From contig UQUC01000081.1 in the NCBI GenBank assembly GCA_900544105.1, positions 1 to 7,822 on the forward strand: a stretch of 7,822 bases of DNA, in the 5' to 3' direction. Every line of letters starts with the position of its first letter. The stretch's first letter is position 1. Of this stretch, positions 6,445 through 7,822 are shown piece after piece. A program made the translations under genes and the position numbers. The notes under the pieces are model-generated. The model saw nothing but the letters and a program-made list of their open reading frames with translations, was not told the DNA's origin and searched no databases. Origin of the DNA: an uncultured Oscillibacter sp. GTDB lineage: Bacteria > Bacillota > Clostridia > Oscillospirales > Oscillospiraceae.

Positions 6445-6473
6445 TTGCACCTCTCTGAGATCTGCCCTATAAT
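6445..6473 (+). promoter_or_regulatory. Promoter of the GDPD gene
   Basis: TTGCAC (6445-6450) and a perfect TATAAT (6468-6473) are separated by 17 bases. The predicted start site is near 6480. This promoter is divergent from the transporter promoter, with start sites about 260 bp apart. Confidence 0.8.
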
Positions 6474-6479
6474 TGGGTA

Positions 6480-6629
6480 TCCCCTACCCTTCCGGTGAAG
6501 AAATTGCCGGATACAAATGCGCAATGCTCACTTTTATCGGGATATCCGCGCGTATTCCGCGCCCCCGCTTTCTTCCGCGGCATGATCCCGGTTATAACAC
6601 CCCCAAAAAAACACGAGGAGTACAAGGCC
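6480..6629 (+). other. Long untranslated leader of the GDPD gene
   Basis: About 150 bases separate the predicted start site from the ATG. The leader has a small hairpin TCCGG/CCGGA (about 6491-6511), GC-rich stretches around 6550-6585 that could pair (CCGC with GCGG), and then an A-rich segment before the ribosome binding site. I recognise no riboswitch class. A 22-codon frame opening at the ATG at 6517 ends near 6585 but has no ribosome binding site, so I do not call it a gene. Confidence 0.4.
6615..6620 (+). promoter_or_regulatory. Ribosome binding site that fixes the GDPD start
   Basis: GAGGAG lies nine bases before the ATG at 6630. The frame is open upstream to 6495, but the upstream part shows no family similarity and no comparable site, so translation should begin at 6630. 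Confidence 0.8.
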
Positions 6630-7517
6630 ATGAAAAATGTAAACGCATATACCGGGCCGCAGCGGTTCGCTCATCGCGGCTTAGTCCAGGCTGCGCCTGA
6701 AAACACGCTGGGCGCTTTCCAGGGAGCCGTGGACGGCGGATACGAGGGGATCGAAATTGATGTCCAAATGACCAGAGACGGCGAGATCGTCATTGCCCAC
6801 GACAGCAATTTCACCCGGATGACGCTCGGCCATCCAGACGGCGGATCAAATCGCCGGATCAGAGATCTGACCTGGGATGAGATCCAGAAAATCGAATTGC
6901 CTTACGCAAATCACCTGCTGAGCGAAGTGCCGCCGGAACATTCCGAGATCGAATTGCTGGCAACGCTGCCAAAGCTTGTCATGGGTCAGGTCGAGGGGCG
7001 GGATTACGAAACGGCCCTGGCGGAGGATGGGCGCATGGCTCATCTGATGCGCTTTTCCGATTTTGACGCATGGCTCACCGCTCAGAGCAGAAGCATCACG
7101 GTCGAAGTTGAAGTCAAAGCCCCCGGCCTTGCCGGACCGATACTGGAATTATTCAGTCGATCTCCCAATACCGGCAGCTACATCCTCTTTTCCGGAGATC
7201 CGGTCTACGTGGAAGAAATGCAGGCGGCGGTTCGCAAAAACGGAAAGCCGACCGGTTTGCGGATGGGGGCTAATATTCGCCGCTTAACGGAGGAAGCCAA
7301 GCGGATAATCCCGAACATGGATCTGTTTGAAGTGGGGCTCAACGCGGATGCGTTTACCTGCGAGGATGTTCGCTGGCTGGGAGAGCATGGGATCCATGTG
7401 TTCTCAAATCTGGGAGATTATCCCGATTGGTGGGAGAAAATGGTTACGCGCGGCGTGTTGGGGTTTAAGACCAACTACGCGGCGGCGTACACAAGCTGGT
7501 GGAATTCCCGGCACTGA
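6630..7517 (+). CDS. Glycerophosphodiester phosphodiesterase (GDPD/UgpQ-like)
   Basis: This 295-residue protein has the GDPD TIM-barrel signature at its N terminus: FAHRG (H15, R16), PENT (E24, N25), the metal-binding IEID (E42, D44) with the following TRDG, and the catalytic H57 in IAHD. A barrel-strand EVEVK (159-163) carries the usual Glu and Lys. The enzyme class splits glycerophosphodiesters into glycerol 3-phosphate and an alcohol. There is no signal peptide, so it is cytoplasmic like UgpQ rather than periplasmic like GlpQ, and it would act on imported substrate. Near the C terminus, where many members read TDxP, this one reads KTNYA (280-284). Residues about 95-155 form a long insertion between barrel strands. 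The gene is divergent from the importer operon across a shared control region, which links the two functionally. Other phosphodiester substrates are possible. Confidence 0.93.
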   Translation: MKNVNAYTGPQRFAHRGLVQAAPENTLGAFQGAVDGGYEGIEIDVQMTRDGEIVIAHDSNFTRMTLGHPDGGSNRRIRDLTWDEIQKIELPYANHLLSEVPPEHSEIELLATLPKLVMGQVEGRDYETALAEDGRMAHLMRFSDFDAWLTAQSRSITVEVEVKAPGLAGPILELFSRSPNTGSYILFSGDPVYVEEMQAAVRKNGKPTGLRMGANIRRLTEEAKRIIPNMDLFEVGLNADAFTCEDVRWLGEHGIHVFSNLGDYPDWWEKMVTRGVLGFKTNYAAAYTSWWNSRH

Positions 7518-7524
7518 GCTTCAA

Positions 7525-7588
7525 GCCAGAAGGCCGGGGGCAAAGCTTCATCGGCACCCCGCTCCCCCTTTGTTTGCGCGCTTCTGGC
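7525..7588 (+). terminator. Imperfect long inverted repeat after the GDPD gene
   Basis: GCCAGAAG (7525-7532) and CTTCTGGC (7581-7588) are perfect inverted copies. Inside them GGGGG (7536-7540) can pair with CCCCC (7564-7568), followed by TTTGTTT. The structure begins eight bases after the stop codon and may end the GDPD transcript. The large internal loop and interrupted T run make it a weak terminator. From 7589 to 7657 the sequence is GC-rich with short repeats and no gene. Confidence 0.35.
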
Positions 7589-7657
7589 CCGAAACGGCCG
7601 CTCCGCTGACCGGCTGGCGGCTGTGCGTGGCGCGCGCAGACGACCGCAAAGAAATTC

Positions 7658-7686
7658 TTGACATCTTTTTTTCAGTGTGTTAAAGT
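7658..7686 (+). promoter_or_regulatory. Strong promoter for a gene or RNA beyond the right edge
   Basis: A perfect TTGACA (7658-7663) is followed after 17 bases by TAAAGT (7681-7686), with TG one base before the -10 (7678-7679), an extended -10 arrangement. The spacer holds a run of seven T. The start site should be near 7693. No coding frame begins before the window ends. Confidence 0.75.
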
Positions 7687-7692
7687 TGCCCT

Positions 7693-7822
7693 GTTCTTTT
7701 TCAGAACGCCTGTGCATATGCACGTCTTGACCATCCCTCCGACGAGGGATCGAGGCTACACGGACGGCCGGGTCAAATGCCGAAAACCCGTCGAAGAGCC
7801 GGGGACCGCACCGCGGGTGCGG
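7693..7822 (+). ncRNA. Unidentified structured leader or small RNA, cut by the window edge
   Basis: From the predicted start site the RNA can form: GTTCT/AGAAC (7693-7697, 7703-7707); the palindrome GTGCATATGCAC (7712-7723); a helix TTGACC/GGTCAA (7727-7732, 7771-7776) that encloses a 7-bp hairpin ATCCCTC/GAGGGAT (7733-7739, 7744-7750); GACGG/CCGTC (7763-7767, 7788-7792), which would cross the TTGACC helix; and CCGCACC/GGTGCGG (7806-7812, 7816-7822) at the edge. The density of helices and alternatives suggests a cis-regulatory RNA or stable RNA leader. The strings GAGGCTAC, GCCGAAAA and GTCGAAGAGCC faintly recall the M-box magnesium riboswitch core, but diagnostic parts are missing, so this is a lead only. 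An rRNA-operon leader is another option. Confidence 0.4.

Noticed and set aside
6321..6524. A 67-codon minus-strand frame across the divergent control region
   Set aside because: No ribosome binding site or recognisable sequence, and it lies over the GDPD promoter and the distal operator.
6517..6585. A 22-codon leader peptide in the GDPD leader
   Set aside because: No ribosome binding site and no run of regulatory codons, so a chance frame is more likely.
6495..6629. In-frame upstream start for the GDPD
   Set aside because: The extra 45 residues show no GDPD similarity, while GAGGAG nine bases before 6630 gives a proper start just before the family core.
7790..7822. T-box antiterminator, suggested by ACCGCG near the right edge
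   Set aside because: The invariant GGGTGG part is missing, stem I features are not seen, and only about 115 bases separate it from the predicted start site.
1..7822. CRISPR arrays, insertion sequences, tRNA or rRNA genes
   Set aside because: No regularly spaced repeats, transposase or terminal repeats were seen, and no tRNA cloverleaf or rRNA core was found within the window.

Overview
The window looks like a chromosomal segment from a moderately GC-rich, Gram-positive anaerobe, most likely a gut clostridium of the Oscillospiraceae type. This is an inference from the solute-binding lipoprotein with its Ser/Thr/Pro/Asp-rich linker, the strong GGAGG-type ribosome binding sites, the sigma-A-like promoters and the protein style. 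No marker gene fixes the taxon.

Layout. Positions 1-221 are non-coding and hold a terminator-like hairpin (47-64) and a strong 15-bp hairpin (103-136). A five-gene minus-strand operon fills 222-6147. Read in its own direction it is: fused two-domain ABC permease (6147-4276), ABC ATPase (4247-3126), solute-binding lipoprotein (3067-1847), a four-helix membrane protein of unknown function (1712-1056) and a HAD-superfamily hydrolase (1028-222). The three transporter genes are close together. A 134-base gap with overlapping hairpins separates them from the last two genes. Positions 6148-6629 are a divergent control region. A plus-strand glycerophosphodiester phosphodiesterase (GDPD) gene follows at 6630-7517. 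Positions 7518-7822 hold no gene, but they contain a good promoter and a GC-rich leader with many helices that runs off the window.

How the parts may work together. The importer resembles the Fe(III)/AfuA-type group: one fused permease, one MalK-like ATPase and a lipoprotein receptor. The receptor lacks the adjacent tyrosines expected of ferric-binding proteins. The GDPD and the HAD hydrolase both act on phosphate esters. Together this suggests uptake and breakdown of a phosphorylated organic compound such as a glycerophosphodiester, glycerol phosphate or sugar phosphate. It would be a functional analogue of UgpBAEC-UgpQ built from a different transporter type. This is inference; the substrate is not visible in the sequence.

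Regulation. Each divergent transcription unit has a good promoter: TTGACT-N17-TATCAT for the transporter operon and TTGCAC-N17-TATAAT for the GDPD. Two near-identical 14-bp sites, CGCAA(A/G)CG(T/C)TTTC(A/T), lie 155 bp apart. One is just downstream of the predicted transporter start site and the other is about midway between the promoters. They look like operators for a LacI-family repressor, whose gene is not in the window.
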